DNA from: Reticulascus tulasneorum
Taxonomy: Eukaryota > Ascomycota > Sordariomycetes > Glomerellales > Reticulascaceae
Direction of reading: 5' to 3'
Assembly (NCBI GenBank): GCA_001557505.1
Contig: LSAX01000004.1
Span: 1,736,001-1,800,000 of the forward strand
DNA: 64,000 nt
Translations under genes and position numbers: made by a program
The notes under the pieces: model-generated
Seen by the model: only the letters and a program-made list of their open reading frames with translations
What the model was told of the DNA's origin: nothing
The model's database searches: none
Part shown: positions 36,580-47,875 of the stretch, piece after piece
Position numbering within the stretch: the stretch's first letter is position 1
How the letters are laid out: the number at the start of each line of letters is the position of its first letter

Positions 36580-36739
36580 CATATGAAAAGCACAAAAGAT
36601 GCCATTTATGGAAGAGCGCCTTCCTGGAATATAACTCCATAAGGCAGAATCTTCGGAATAATGAAATTCATATACCCCTTTTTAGGCCAACCCAACGCCG
36701 TATATGCTAGAGGTGCATGATTTCCAAGCCATTACTTAC

Positions 36740-38129
36740 TCATTGCTTTTGTCCAAAGTCTAGTTTACGCGCAACCTTGGCTCCCCGGTCATCCTCGACC
36801 ACGCCAGGACGTCTCTTGAGATCGGCGCCCATCTTCTCCTCCCCGCCCTCTTTCTTGGGCAGGTCCTCCTTGCGATTCGGCTTAGGGTCGGCCTGCCACC
36901 ATTCATGTCGGAGCATATCCCGTGCCGTGATACGTTTCTTCGGATCCAGAATCAGTGTCTTCATCAACAGATCCACGCCCTCGACACCTACGGTGCCGAA
37001 CATGGACTGATAGAAGTCTCTCCCTTTTACGGGTTGCCCATCATCCGGTATCGTGAAGGCCGGGAGCTTCGTGACGCCCGGCCAGTTGTCGTCCGTCGGC
37101 GTCCCCACCGCCCGGCATATAAGTGAGATCTGCTCAACTTCTGTGCCGCCTGGCATGTATGGGGCACGAATCACGAGCTCGGCAAAAACACAGCCCACGG
37201 ACCAGATGTCCACGGCGCCGCTGTAATGCCTGGCCCCGAACAGCAGCTCGGGCGGGCGATACCATCTGGTGATAACTTGGTTGGTCATGATCTGGTGCGG
37301 ATCCGCAAATCCTCGCGCCAGACCAAAATCAGCCAGCTTGACCTCGCCATCGGCCGCAATCAGCAAATTGTTGGGCTTGATATCGCGATGCAGCACGAAG
37401 TTTTCGTGGCAGAACCACACGCCACGCGTGAGCATACCCATCCACGCCTTGATGTCGGCGGCGCCGTAGCGGACGTGCGCCGTGTCGCGGATCAGCATCT
37501 CGAGGTCGCCGAGGGGCAGGTACTCGAGCACGAGGTTGAGATTCTGGTCCTTGGACGAGAAGACGGACTTTAGGGAGATGATGTTGGGGTGCTGCAGCTC
37601 CTGCAGGTGTTTGAGTTCGCGCACGGCGTCGGGGGCCATGCCTTCTTGGTATTCTTTCTGGACTTTGATCTTCTTGATGGCGACAAGGGAGGCGGGGTCG
37701 GCGCGCATGTGGCCGAGGAAGACGACGGCGTAAGTTCCCTCACCAAGTTTCCTGCCTGACAGGTGCAAGAGTGTCAGTTCCAGACTCAAGGATCTAGATG
37801 GGGTAGTTGAGGCATGGCTCGGTCGAACCTTTCACATATTTCTTCTTCTCCTCTTCGTTCATCTGCTCGGCAATGTCGAGGGTCTGCGGCACGGACGTGA
37901 TGCCGCTCTTCGCTTTCGGGGGTTGGGGAGTGCCATTGGTGGAGGCTTGAGCGGATGAGCCATTGTTCAGGGGCGACGCTACAGCTCGGGATGTTTGCGG
38001 GGCGTCTGTCGGGCGTACGACGAGAGGAGACGCCGCCATGGTGCGGGTTTCTTGAGTTGAGGATGGAAGGTTTGGAGTGCTGACAGCCTTGCGTTTGGCA
38101 GCACTCGTTGATTGGACCGTTACTGGCAT
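36740..38129 (-). CDS. kin28: Kin28/CDK7-type kinase of TFIIH
   Basis: Cyclin-dependent kinase that phosphorylates the RNA polymerase II C-terminal repeat and activates other CDKs. Exons 38129-37829 and 37755-36740 give 438 aa; the 100-residue N-terminal extension is rich in S, T, P and A. The kinase domain starts at about 102 with RKLGEGTYAVVFLG; then VAIKKIK, the catalytic FVLHRDIKPNNLL (about 220-232), DFGLARGF (about 243) and a T-loop threonine in HQIMTNQVITRWYRPPELLF. GAVDIWSVGCVFAEL and RITARDMLRHEWW follow. The replacement of RAPE by RPPE in the P+1 loop is noted. The tail is lysine-rich. It shares a promoter region with the gene at 38644. Confidence 0.95.
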
Positions 38130-38643
38130 AGGTTGGGAAAGGTACGTCACACCAACAAGGCTAAAAGCCTTCAGGGCACGGACACCTGAAAGCCCGCGGC
38201 TCCGGTATCATAACTCCACTCCCATTCGATGTCTGGGACGTCCGCGGACGGGCCCTACGTATTTAGTGGACCTGAGTGCTAAGCTGCGCTATCCAGTCCG
38301 CTGTAAGCACTGTAAACGGAGTTAGGGTCATAGTGGACTTTGGGCGGGTCCTTGGCGGCAATTTAGCCCCCGATCGGTGCTGGGATGGTCGTTTCGTCCG
38401 GCGGGTCCCGGCATACCATGTACGTCATACACGACGAGCAACAAGAAACTCCACCCAGCCCGATTTGCAGTAGGGAAGGGTGATTCCAGATTTCGAGGCA
38501 TTCCCGCCATGATGGCACAATATAACCATTGTGCCCCGGCCCTCCCTTGCCCTCGTGTCTCGTCGTCCAAGTTTCCCGTCTTCATCTCACATTCGCTCGC
38601 TCCATTTCCTTAAAAGCCCCAGCAATTTACGATCGCCATCATC
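38130..38643. promoter_or_regulatory. Divergent promoter: kin28 (-) and Sfk1-like gene (+)
   Basis: 514 bp between two start codons. GC-rich in the middle (38170-38420). The plus-strand side ends in a TTAAAAGCCCC context about 30 bp before the ATG. No factor site is assigned. Confidence 0.45.
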
Positions 38644-39562
38644 ATGAAGCTCCTCTCATACTGGGTATGTTCCTTGTTCCCTGAGTATTTGAACAGACTG
38701 TATAGGAGGGCCATTGTCTAACCCGCGATCCAGGTTCTACCCATCATCTCCGGCCTCGTATGGATGGGCATGCTCCTGGGCATGCTTCTCCAATGGATCA
38801 TCACCACCAATCGAAAACGCTTTAGCTCCATGGGCGAGGGCCAGACGATCGCGTATATCAGCGACATTGGCGCTGGTGAACTGAAGCCGCTCTTCATTGC
38901 GGGTTGCGTTATAACAACTGTCTTCCTCGACCTATCTTTTGGGGCCGATCGATGGCTGCGACACAGGGGCCGGCTGGTGCCCAACGTCACGCTCGGCGAG
39001 AAGATCCTGATGGGCTTGACCATTGTGTTTGCCATTGTCGGAACGGCTGGGCTCATTCTCTTGTCCATCTTCGACACAGCGAGACACCCAATGCTGCATA
39101 ATATCTTTCTCCTATTATTCATTGGCGGCTATCTGCTTTCCGCCATCTTCATATGCTGGGAATACCAGCGCCTGGGGATTAGTGCGTCCTCTTTAAATTT
39201 CCTCATAACCGTACCAGATGCTAACAACGCGAATAGAGCATCGCGAACACAAAGTTCTCCGCATCTCCTTCTGGATCAAGCTCGTCTTCGTCCTTGTCGA
39301 GCTGTGCCTAGCCATCGCATTTGCTGTCGCCACCAGCAGGAGGCACTACAATGTCGGCGCGATCTTGGAATGGGCAATTGCCTTCATCTTCTCGTTCTAC
39401 GTCTTCTCGTTCGTCGTGGACCTGTACCCGGCCATCTACACCAAGCCGCGTGGAATGAGATTTACGAAGCCCTCGATGCGAGAGGCGGAGGAGGCATATA
39501 CCGGCGGCCATATACCATCCCACCAGCAGAGGCATAACGGCACGAACGGGCACAACTTTTGA
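38644..39562 (+). CDS. Frag1/DRAM/Sfk1-family six-helix membrane protein
   Basis: Exons 38644-38664 (21 nt), 38734-39181 and 39237-39562 give 264 aa. About six hydrophobic helices are visible: LPIISGLVWMGMLLGMLLQW, LFIAGCVITTVFLDLSF, ILMGLTIVFAIVGTAGLILL, IFLLLFIGGYLLSAIFICW, LVFVLVELCLAIAFAVA and AIAFIFSFYVFSFVVDLYP. The early sequence YISDIGAG matches the first-loop signature of the FRAG1/DRAM/Sfk1 family (I/F-S-D-I/x-G). Yeast Sfk1 acts at the plasma membrane in phosphoinositide and lipid-asymmetry control; DRAM and FRAG1/PGAP2 act elsewhere, so the exact role is open. The C-terminal tail is cytosolic and rich in H, Q and N. Confidence 0.85.
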
Positions 39563-40053
39563 GCTTTTAGGTAATGGTGTAATTTAATATGTAACTGTAT
39601 ATCAAAGTCACTGGGTTGGGCAAAAGGCAGCATCAGATATGGGGGGCGTTTCCGGCGTCCAAATTCAGCATATAATCATAGACAAATAGCGAGACTTTAA
39701 CACGCATAGATTCAAACATTTAATTTTCAACGTTCCCTTCAGTGAGCTAGACTTGAATCCACCCAACCTCAACGTCACGCGATGTTGACCCCGGCAGATC
39801 CGGATTCCATGGAGAGCCAAGCCAATTACGATTTTATTGGCACTCGTCACTTTTCCTGAACACAGCCTCGATTCGAAAAGAGGGAACACCGGATAATAGT
39901 AGACATGGCGAGAAGAAGTGATATGCATTTGACGGAAACTCCCTTCCACTATGTCACATCCTACACGTAGTTTACAATCTGCCCAGTAAGACTAGTCGCC
40001 ATCTGTCCCAATCCGATGCCAACCATAATGCGCCACCTGTTGCTCCGTTTCCT
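39563..40053. other. Convergent 3' flanks
   Basis: 490 bp, AT-rich at 39570-39750, between the stops of the Sfk1-like gene and eis1. Probably the two 3' UTRs; nothing else seen. Confidence 0.5.
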
Positions 40054-42390
40054 TCATATGATTTCCAAAAATCTCGAGTCACGACTCGGACTGCTGCTCT
40101 TTTTTGCCACGGGATCCCTAATAGGAGCGGGCGGTGTGATTGTGCGCACCATCTGGTCACTTGCCTCCTCGAATGTCTCCAGCTCGCTGTTACTACTCGC
40201 CAAGCTGACTGTGCGAGAGTGTCGGGTTGTCTTGTCCTTGTCCTGCGTTTGTTCAGGATTCTTTCCAGCAAGCGCAACATCTCTCATGCTGGAGGAGCGG
40301 TTATCGAGGCTTGGTGTGCTGCCATTGGCGCCTATCCCTTTGAGTGCAGCTCCACCAATGAACCCTTTCTGCTTCCCGCTATCTTCATCCGTATTGTCTG
40401 ACTTGCTCCGCGGCCGAGAAAATCGTGACTTGAGCCAACTCTTCATCTTGGAAGTTGGCGATCCGCTCTCGTTAGGGCTGCGCTGACTCTCACCCACACC
40501 CTGCTCGGTGTCCGTGTTGATCGTCGGCTTTAGCTGCGGCACTGGAGCAACAGCAACAGCAACAGGTTCATTTTCATCGCTGTCTGACGTATCTGGCGAG
40601 TCTAGACGTCCGGCTGCCAGGGTTCCTGGCTGCTTCGTGTCCTTGGATTTTCGTTTCTCCTCCTTCACAAGTCGCTTCTCCTCAGCCTTGGCTGCTTTCC
40701 CTTCTTCCTTCTTGACTTTCTGCTCCTCTTTTTCGTGTTGCCGTTTTTCCTTTTCCTCTTGTTTCTCCAGGTCTATGTCAATTGTTAATGGCTGCATTGC
40801 AGACGGGTTAGGAAACGACGTACCCCTGTATTTCCTGTTGATCTCCTTGATTTCCCTGTCCCGAGACTTCTGCTTCTCCGCGTCCTGCTTCTTCGCCTCC
40901 GTCTCTATCTTCAAGACTTCCAACCGTTCTCTTTCTATGGCTGCTTTCTCGTTGATCTCGTCCAACAGTGGCTGTACGCGCTTGGCTGCGATGGCATCGA
41001 CTTCGGACTGGTCCATGAACATTCCACCGCCGACATCCAATTTGCCTCTGTTTTCAGTACCAATACGTGATTCGTGTCTAGCCTGCGCTGCTGCGTGGGC
41101 CTTGAACTCCCATTCACTCAGTCTGGATGGAGTTATCTTGGCACTATCGGCCGATACTTTCTCGTCCATTCCTTGTAGGCGAGCTTTCACGTTTCTCTGC
41201 GCCACAGCCATGAGTGCTTCTCGGTCTTTCGTCCGCTTCTGCTCATCGACTTTTGTTAGATTCGTTGAGAAGATTGACATTTGCTGGCGGATCCTCTCTG
41301 ACTGCTTTTTGTCCATAATATCACCATCACTGGAAGCTCGCCGCCGTAGTTTGCCTCTCATCGAAAAGCGCCTATGAGGTGTGTTGGAAGTGCCTCCGTA
41401 ATATTGTTGGTACTCTCGATTCTGCTGATGTTCGTCGTGGAGCTTCGACAAGCGCTCCTGGGCAAGCTTATAAGCGGCCTCTTGTAGATTTATGTATGGA
41501 CTTGGCGAGGCATCATCTAGGCTTTCTGATGACAAGCCTTTGTGAGCCTCCTTGGTAGCCTCAAGTATCTTCTGCTGCTGGCTATACATCTTCTTGGCCA
41601 TGGCAACGGCCGATGCGTGAAGCACATCCGCCCTTTTCTGTTCATTGACCTCCGGCGCCACAGGAGGATGAGAAGTGAACATGGACCGGGGGAGTGTTGT
41701 ATAGGGAACGGCGCCGGCGTCACCGGACCAGTTCTTGGACTGCATTGATGGGCCATGAGCAATGGTGGCGGCACTCAGAGCATTTGCCGCCGCCCTGGAC
41801 TCCCCTGGGTAGCTCTCTTTCACGATGGGTGATGATTTTGACCGGGGTCTCGAAGTCGCCATAGCGTCTTTGGCAGCCGACAACGACCCGAGGCTCTCCT
41901 TGGTGGCGGTCGTGTTGGGCGGATGCCGTACTGAACGGCTAGATTTAAAGGCCTGGTTTGCGGCGGAGCTTCCCCAGGTGTCCTGTGGCACTGGAGGTGC
42001 TGTTGGTTTCCTCGTCGATGCCGTGGCGAGAAGTGCGGCTTTTGCTCCGGCGGAGCTCGAATTCGGCTCCCATGATGGGGCTGCCTTGTAATCTTTTGCG
42101 AGCATGGCGGCGGTAGATGCCGAGGCCGATTTGCCGGGCGTCCAGGTTTGTATAGATTTTTGGTTGGCCCAGCCTAGCGACGCAGCAGCACCGGCAGCAG
42201 CTCCGTCTTGTCGTAGTCCGTGAGATGGGAAGCTGGGCAGATCGCGGGGGTTGGCGTATTTTAACCTACCAGATTGTGTTGCTAGAACGGGCTGTTAGGA
42301 AAGAGACATGTCTGACGCTATGTATAGACTGGGCTTCGTATCTGGGATTGACGTACCTGGCGTCGCAAGCTGATACTGTGTCTGAACCAT
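40054..42390 (-). CDS. eis1: Eisosome protein 1 (Eis1)
   Basis: Component linked to eisosomes, the plasma-membrane furrows organised by Pil1 and Lsp1. Exons 42390-42357 (34 nt) and 42281-40054 give 753 aa. The N-terminus has the family block SGRLKYANPRDLPSFPSHGL, then LGWANQKSIQTWTPGKSASA and AMLAKDYKAAPSWEPN. The middle holds AAYKLAQERLSKLHDE and RRFSMRGKLRRRASSDGD; the segment EWEFKAHAAAQARHESRIGT and the lysine/glutamate helix (about 470-540) are also typical. The tail is serine-rich and probably phosphorylated. The short first exon is needed to recover the true N-terminus, and its phase is exact. Confidence 0.94.
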
Positions 42391-43736
42391 GTTCGAATGT
42401 GGAGATTTGTCGGAGACTGGTGGCATTATAGCCAGGTTGGAAAATTAAGCTGCTTACTTCGACAGCTGATTCGGAAGCGATGGCGACAGACGACTAATAC
42501 ACGAGTCCTCCCAACATACAGATGCCTAGATAAGTGCAGATAAAAAAAGACCCTGGCTCATCGTATCGTGACAGATGTGGGGAGAGGCGGTGCAGTAGCA
42601 GACAACCTTGTCCGCAGGTGCGATGGGTTATATCATATAGATGGGTCTAGGACAATAGGGGTGGTAGGAGTGTGTAAGGCAGAGGAGTACGATGACGATG
42701 GGTTCGTACATTGGTCTAGAATAAGGGTGTCGCTGATTTGCCTGGGGATACTAGGTAGGGTGGCACTGCGCATTGTTAGTCGCATCCATCGGGGGCGCAC
42801 ATGTTCACGACAACATCATTACGTCATGTCCAGTTGGTGCTAACCCGGTCCCCCTCTTCAGGTGGGGCGAGGATCTGCTTTAGGGGCCCCTGTCCACTAA
42901 TTCCAGCCAAAGTCCCGCTATACCCTGCTACGGCGGTACTACATCAGTTAGCCCATTACCTTAGTTGGTCCGCAGGTAACCTAGTACGTAGTCCGTACCT
43001 AAAAGATGATAAAAGGGCACCTGTTCAGCTGCGAAATGGGTCGAGGAGGCGGATGCTTTCCCCAGACATGAGACTTGGATGGGGTGCTTTCTCTGCTGCG
43101 TGCGGCATTTGAATCACATCACACTTCATGCCAGATCAGTTAGTTCAGGTCGGCTGTGTCAATGGAGACCAACCGATGAAATGCATTCGTCTATTGCCCG
43201 TTATCCGCCCTGAACTTTTGCACTGTTGTTGTTCAATTGGCACCTCCTCGCCAACTAATCAGTAATTACCAGCCCCCGGAACCACCTTGTCAACCGCCGT
43301 TTGATGATGCACTCCTAATCCCCAAACATTTGCATTTCTGCCGATGTCGAATAGAAATGGACAGGCTGCAGGATCTCCAGCGGTTCGGTACGGATCACCT
43401 CTAATCCCCCCGCAGCTCAGGTGCTGTTGTGGTGACGCTCACACAAATATCCCCGGTTCAACACACCGTCCAGGATCCGAAGACTCAGTTTTACAGGGGG
43501 GGCCGGGATGTTCTGGAAGTGCGGCTCGAAATGACATCGACAGGCATCAGGGGGCCCCGCCACATTTGGGCTACATACCTATCTATGCAAGGGCGATGAC
43601 TTACCCTGGAGAAAAGCTTGCCGAGAGTGAAACGACGTATTACTGTTGCTGATGTCTTGATCTCATTGACACATATCTGCAACTCCCAGCGGCAATAGAG
43701 TCAATTGTATGACCCGAGCCGGTTTCGTCTTTAGAA
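42391..43736. promoter_or_regulatory. Divergent region: eis1 (-) and phosphatase (+)
   Basis: 1.35 kb. CTAGTACGTAG and related words near 42978 belong to the palindrome set. Open frames here are short and lack start codons in context. It may hold an untranslated first exon of the phosphatase gene, since the phosphatase ATG lies directly after a possible acceptor (TCTTTAG). Confidence 0.45.
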
Positions 43737-44924
43737 ATGAGTCCCTCACCGGATATAAAGTCGATACTAAACTTCCGAGACGTTGGCGAGACTGTGAACC
43801 AATTTCTTGGCAAGAGGTAGGCCCCATCCGCCAGCGTGAGAACCACACCAGTTCGAGTGGTGTGCGAGTTACTAACTCGATCATCTGGCTCAGGCTCGTC
43901 AGAGAAGGACTGATATATCGATCCGCCAAGCCCGGTGGGTGGCCAATCCCGCGAGGCCCACACATATGACCGCCGGCTAACCCGTAATGCTTCAGACGAT
44001 GCCTCAATTGAAGATAGGAAGGCCCTTAGGGATGACCTGGGGATGAAGGCGGTAATGGATTTGCGCACCAAGTTTGAGCCGCGACTCCAAGACTGCAAAT
44101 CCCGTCTAAATGTGCGCTAGGACCGAGCATCTCAAGCAAGCCCAGAAGCGCCAAGCCGATCTCAAGATCCCAGCCCTGCTACAGTCAAATGCCGCCTTGG
44201 CCGAACCCGTCCAAATTCCTGGTCTGAAGTATCACGAGATCAAGCTAACGGGAAAGGCCTTTGAGCGGCATCTGCTAAGCCAATTGTCATGGTGGAGCTT
44301 TATGTGAGTTGAGTTCCTACCCCTCATTCCAGTGTTGGAGACCGTGACTGACTCGAGCATCTCCAAAGCCGGCTGATATTCTTATTTTTGTGTGGTTATC
44401 GCGTTCAGGCCATTTCTATTCTGGGCCAGGAGGTAATGCTACCACGCGGCCTGGTAGGTCTGGGCCTGGATACTTTGGACCATTCTGGCCCCGAGGTTGC
44501 CATGGTAAGCAGGCAGGCCCGCAAATGCTCAACTCAAACCTGACGTTGTGGCTCACTTTACTCTCAGTCTTTGCGATCATTCCTGGAACCTTCGGGGATC
44601 CCGATGCTCATCCACTGCACGCAAGGGAAGGACAGAACTGGGTTGGTTGTTGCTCTTGTTTTGATGATACTCCGGGTTCCTACCCCAGCTATTGAGTATG
44701 ACTACGCGCTCACGGACGCTGGCCTGGTGTCGAACGAAGAGGAGAGGATGGCCGAGATCAGGGAGATCGGTCTGACCGAGGAATGGGGAAGAACGGCACC
44801 GGATATGATCGTCCGAGTAGTTAAGCATCTGAACGAACAACCTGGCGGCCTTGACGGGTACCTCGACAAGATTGGTTTCGTGGAGACTGACCGCGACAAA
44901 TTGAGAGAGCTCCTCGCGTATTGA
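43737..44924 (+). CDS. Tyrosine/serine phosphatase, CX5R type
   Basis: Protein or lipid phosphatase of the fungal tyrosine/serine phosphatase family (Pfam Y_phosphatase3). Six exons: 43737-43816, 43894-43934, 43996-44071, 44121-44303, 44369-44504 and 44568-44924, giving 290 aa. Family blocks appear in order: SILNFRDVGETVN, LVREGLIYRSAKPD, GMKAVMDLRTKTEH, GYRVQAISILGQEVMLPRGL, and the catalytic HCTQGKDRTG with nucleophile Cys 189 and Arg 195. The C-terminus has IGLTEEWGRTAPDMI and GGLDGYLDKIG. Five introns lie in under 900 bp, and two exons are shorter than 80 nt, so simple ORF reading misses the N-terminal half. All catalytic residues are present. The substrate is unknown. Start at ATG 43737; a further upstream exon is possible. 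Confidence 0.9.
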
Positions 44925-45043
44925 CCTGAGCGGCCATGGTACCGTGCTGTTTTAGATACATCAACGTAAATTATCAAAATGTCTCGTTAGATAAGCTTCA
45001 CAAGATAGAAAGAGATTTGGTATATTGTTATGCACCTCGACTT

Positions 45044-46311
45044 TTATTGTTTCCTAAATCGGCCTTGCAACCAACATCGATACATCTTTAACTTGCGGGC
45101 CCGATTGACCAGCATGCGCCTGTCAACACCCAACTCTACCGTTTCGAATGCTGGCTTAGAACCCCCCGAAGGACCATCAGTTTGCTGTGACCATATCTGT
45201 TCGATTTCTTCCTTTTCAAAGAAGTAGACGCGAGTCCCGTCACCTCTGACGTAGAAATTCTCATCGAGATATCGACCCTTTTTGAAACGGACCTGGGCAA
45301 GATCACCTCTTCCATAGTCGCGGAAGCAGACGCTACCCCCAGGTTTGAGCAGCCGATACACGTTCCGCACAGCCTGGCTCCATTGATCTGGCGCTAGGGC
45401 AGAGAAAATAAAGATCATAATCGCAACATCCACGGAGCCCTCTTCTAGGCCCGGCGGGAGATCCTCGCCGGTGACATCCCATACATCGGCTTGCATTATT
45501 GCCTCATTGTAAGACTCCTGGGCCCGCATAACCTCTACAGCGGTCTTGGAATAGTCACATGCATGGAGCTTCAGCTTAGGATTCTTGTTACTTGCAAGGA
45601 TTGGGAAGGCGGTGTTGCCGGCACCGGCCCCAATTTCGAGGATAACGGAAGCGCCAGCGTCTTCCTTGATCAGCTCGGAAAGAATGGGGAATTCCTGCTG
45701 GAGCCACTTCCGATTCTTGAAGAAGTTGGCCGTATGGCTCTTATAGAAGATATCCCACATCCGGGCAGGATTGTTCGTTATTCTTTCTGAAAAGTCCATA
45801 TTAGCACATTCACTATTCAAAAGCAAATCGGGTAATAAGGATCAATGTTTTGTTGGTGAGTCAGATGGGAGCGAAAGAATAAGGTGTAAGTTCTCTTCAG
45901 TTATACTCAGATGAACTATGCATAAGGTTGTATCATCACAACACCGTGGGCTTGTTTGGAAACTGTGCTTGGGAGAGTGAAAAATAACTTACTTCTGTCA
46001 AAGTCAGAGACTGGAGACTGACGCTGCATGGTGTACTGCTGTTCAGCATACTCCTTGTACGCATCGTCAGTCTCGACATGATCCCAGGCATTGAACTCAA
46101 ACTCGTCGTCACCATCAGTGAGCAAACGACTACCAAATTGAAAAGGATCAACCCTCTTCTGGTTATACTGCGGATCATGAGACCTATGCGGCGGCAATGC
46201 ATTCTGCTCATCTGTGTCAGGATGACCGGTGAGCTGAAGCGTAGCTGTCTTGTCGACTAGCTTTTGCTCGTCATTTAAGACAGCAGCATTAGCCTGAGAA
46301 CTTGACTCCAT
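45044..46311 (-). CDS. trm140: Trm140/METTL2-type tRNA 3-methylcytidine methyltransferase
   Basis: SAM-dependent enzyme that makes m3C at position 32 of certain tRNAs. Exons 46311-45993 and 45786-45044 give 353 aa. The N-terminal motif RLLTDGDDEFEFNAWDHVET and YKEYAEQQYTMQRQSPVSDF are typical. Then NPARMWDIFYKSHTANFFKN and RKWLQQEFP, SAM motif I at about 157 (VILEIGAGAGNTAFP), DVAIMIFIFSALAPDQW, and SVCFRDYGRGDLAQVRFKKG. The end CWLQGRFRKQ is also typical. In yeast the gene (ABP140) carries an actin-binding N-terminus joined by a +1 frameshift; here there is no such extension and no frameshift. The intron removes 206 nt, longer than most in the window. Confidence 0.95.
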
Positions 46312-46746
46312 ATTAGATCAGGCCCTGGCATCATCGACTTTGGTCCATGTTTGAGAGCAGGTTGCACAGTCCAGCATGTTGAAATGTGGACGAGAAGAAA
46401 AGAACAATATTTTTTTGCTGAGAAGTTGTACCAAAATTTCCCTTGTGTGGGGCGTCTGAATCGGCAATACGAAAGCCCGGCACCCGCCCATTCGTGCTGG
46501 CCAATCATGCGCACTTTCATCGACCTGTCTCCACTTCTAATGACAGCAACATGGACAGAATGGGTTTCGGTGCTCGTGGTCTCGTAATTAGCTTAAACAA
46601 TTGAACCTCCATAACGAATCCCGATCAACAGGAACATTGTGCATCGCGACTTGACCTGGTTTCCTGTCCGAATTTCTCAGCATCTTCCACTTGAACCGAT
46701 TGTATTTCCTCAGCATCACGTAGCAGTAAGACACAATTTTCGCAAT
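46312..46746. promoter_or_regulatory. Divergent promoter: trm140 (-) and emc2 (+)
   Basis: 435 bp between two start codons, with AT-rich patches near 46390-46440 and 46580-46620. No factor site is assigned. Confidence 0.5.
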
Positions 46747-47875
46747 ATGACGCCGTCTCTTGTACGCCCGCATGGCCATCTGTCTCCAGCAGAAGCCATG
46801 CGGCTTGCCCAACAAGCACCAGAAATATTGCGAAATAACCCGAAAGCCTTCTCTTCATCTCCGTTACAGTCTCTGTACTCTGCCTCCGAAACCCCAGAGT
46901 TATGGATCATTTACGAAAACCTACTTCTGTCTTGCCTTCGCACCGGAGATGAGCAAGCCGCACATCAATGCTTGGAAAGATTAGTTCTACGATTTGGCGA
47001 TGGCAACGAGCGCATTATGGCATTTAAAGGGCTAGTGAAGGAGGCACAAGCGGATAATAAGGGCGAGCTGGATCAGGTGCTCAAGGAATACGAGGCCATT
47101 CTGGCGGCAAACGGCACCAATGTTGTTAGTCAATCCTCCCCCGGCCATCACCCACTACAGCTGCTAACATCCCATAGCCAGTTGCTAAGCGTCGAGTCGC
47201 ACTTTTGAAGTCTCTCGGTCGGACCGCGGATGCTATTGGCGCTCTTATATCACTGCTCGATTTCTCGCCAACTGACGCAGAGGCTTGGTCGGAGCTAGCA
47301 GATCTCTACCTTTCCCAAGGACTCTACCCACAAGCTATCTTTGCACTTGAGGAAGTGTTGGTCATGACACCGAATGCCTGGAATGTCAGTATAAGAAATA
47401 TCTCAAGATGCTGTGAAACTAACGCTGGTTAGATACAAGCACGTGTAGGTGAGGTATTGTACATGGCAGCAGCTGGTTCCGCCGCAGATGGGTCTCCTCA
47501 GAAGTATCTGGCCGAGGCAGTAAAGAGATTCTGTCGAAGCATTGAATTGTGTGATGACTATTTGAGAGGGTATTATGGCCTAAAACTGGTAGGTCCCTGT
47601 ACGACAATGGCGCCCGGCATGCACTAACTACCGCCCAGGCTACTGAGAAGCTGCTGAAGGAGCCGGTCAAGACTTCAAAGCAGGCGGACCCAACCGAAGT
47701 GTCTCCACCTGATACTGCAACTCTTCAAAAGCTCAACGAGGTGGCTACTCAGAAACTGGCCGATATTGTCCGCCGGAATGGAGCGCAAGAGCGGCTTTGG
47801 CAAGGATACGAAGCGGGAGAAGTTGCAGCGGCTCGAGAACTACTTTCTAAGGGAACAGCAGAATTGGTGAGGTGA
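46747..47875 (+). CDS. emc2: ER membrane protein complex subunit 2 (EMC2)
   Basis: TPR protein on the cytosolic face of the ER membrane complex, which inserts tail-anchored and multi-span proteins. Exons 46747-47124, 47178-47384, 47433-47588 and 47639-47875 give 325 aa (human EMC2 is 297). TPR-like helices include PELWIIYENLLLSCLRTGDE, QAAHQCLERLVLRFG, RRVALLKSLGRTADAIGALI, SLLDFSPTDAEAWSELADLY and GLYPQAIFALEEVLVMTPNA, the last being strongly conserved. RVGEVLYMAA and RFCRSIELCDDYLRGYYGLK follow. The first intron uses GTTAGT; the previous GTT codon is kept as Val before PVAKRR, as in homologues. Confidence 0.95.

Noticed and set aside
40508..41377. Plus-strand frame of 289 codons
   Set aside because: Antisense to eis1 with Ser/Phe bias produced by the lysine and glutamate codons of eis1.
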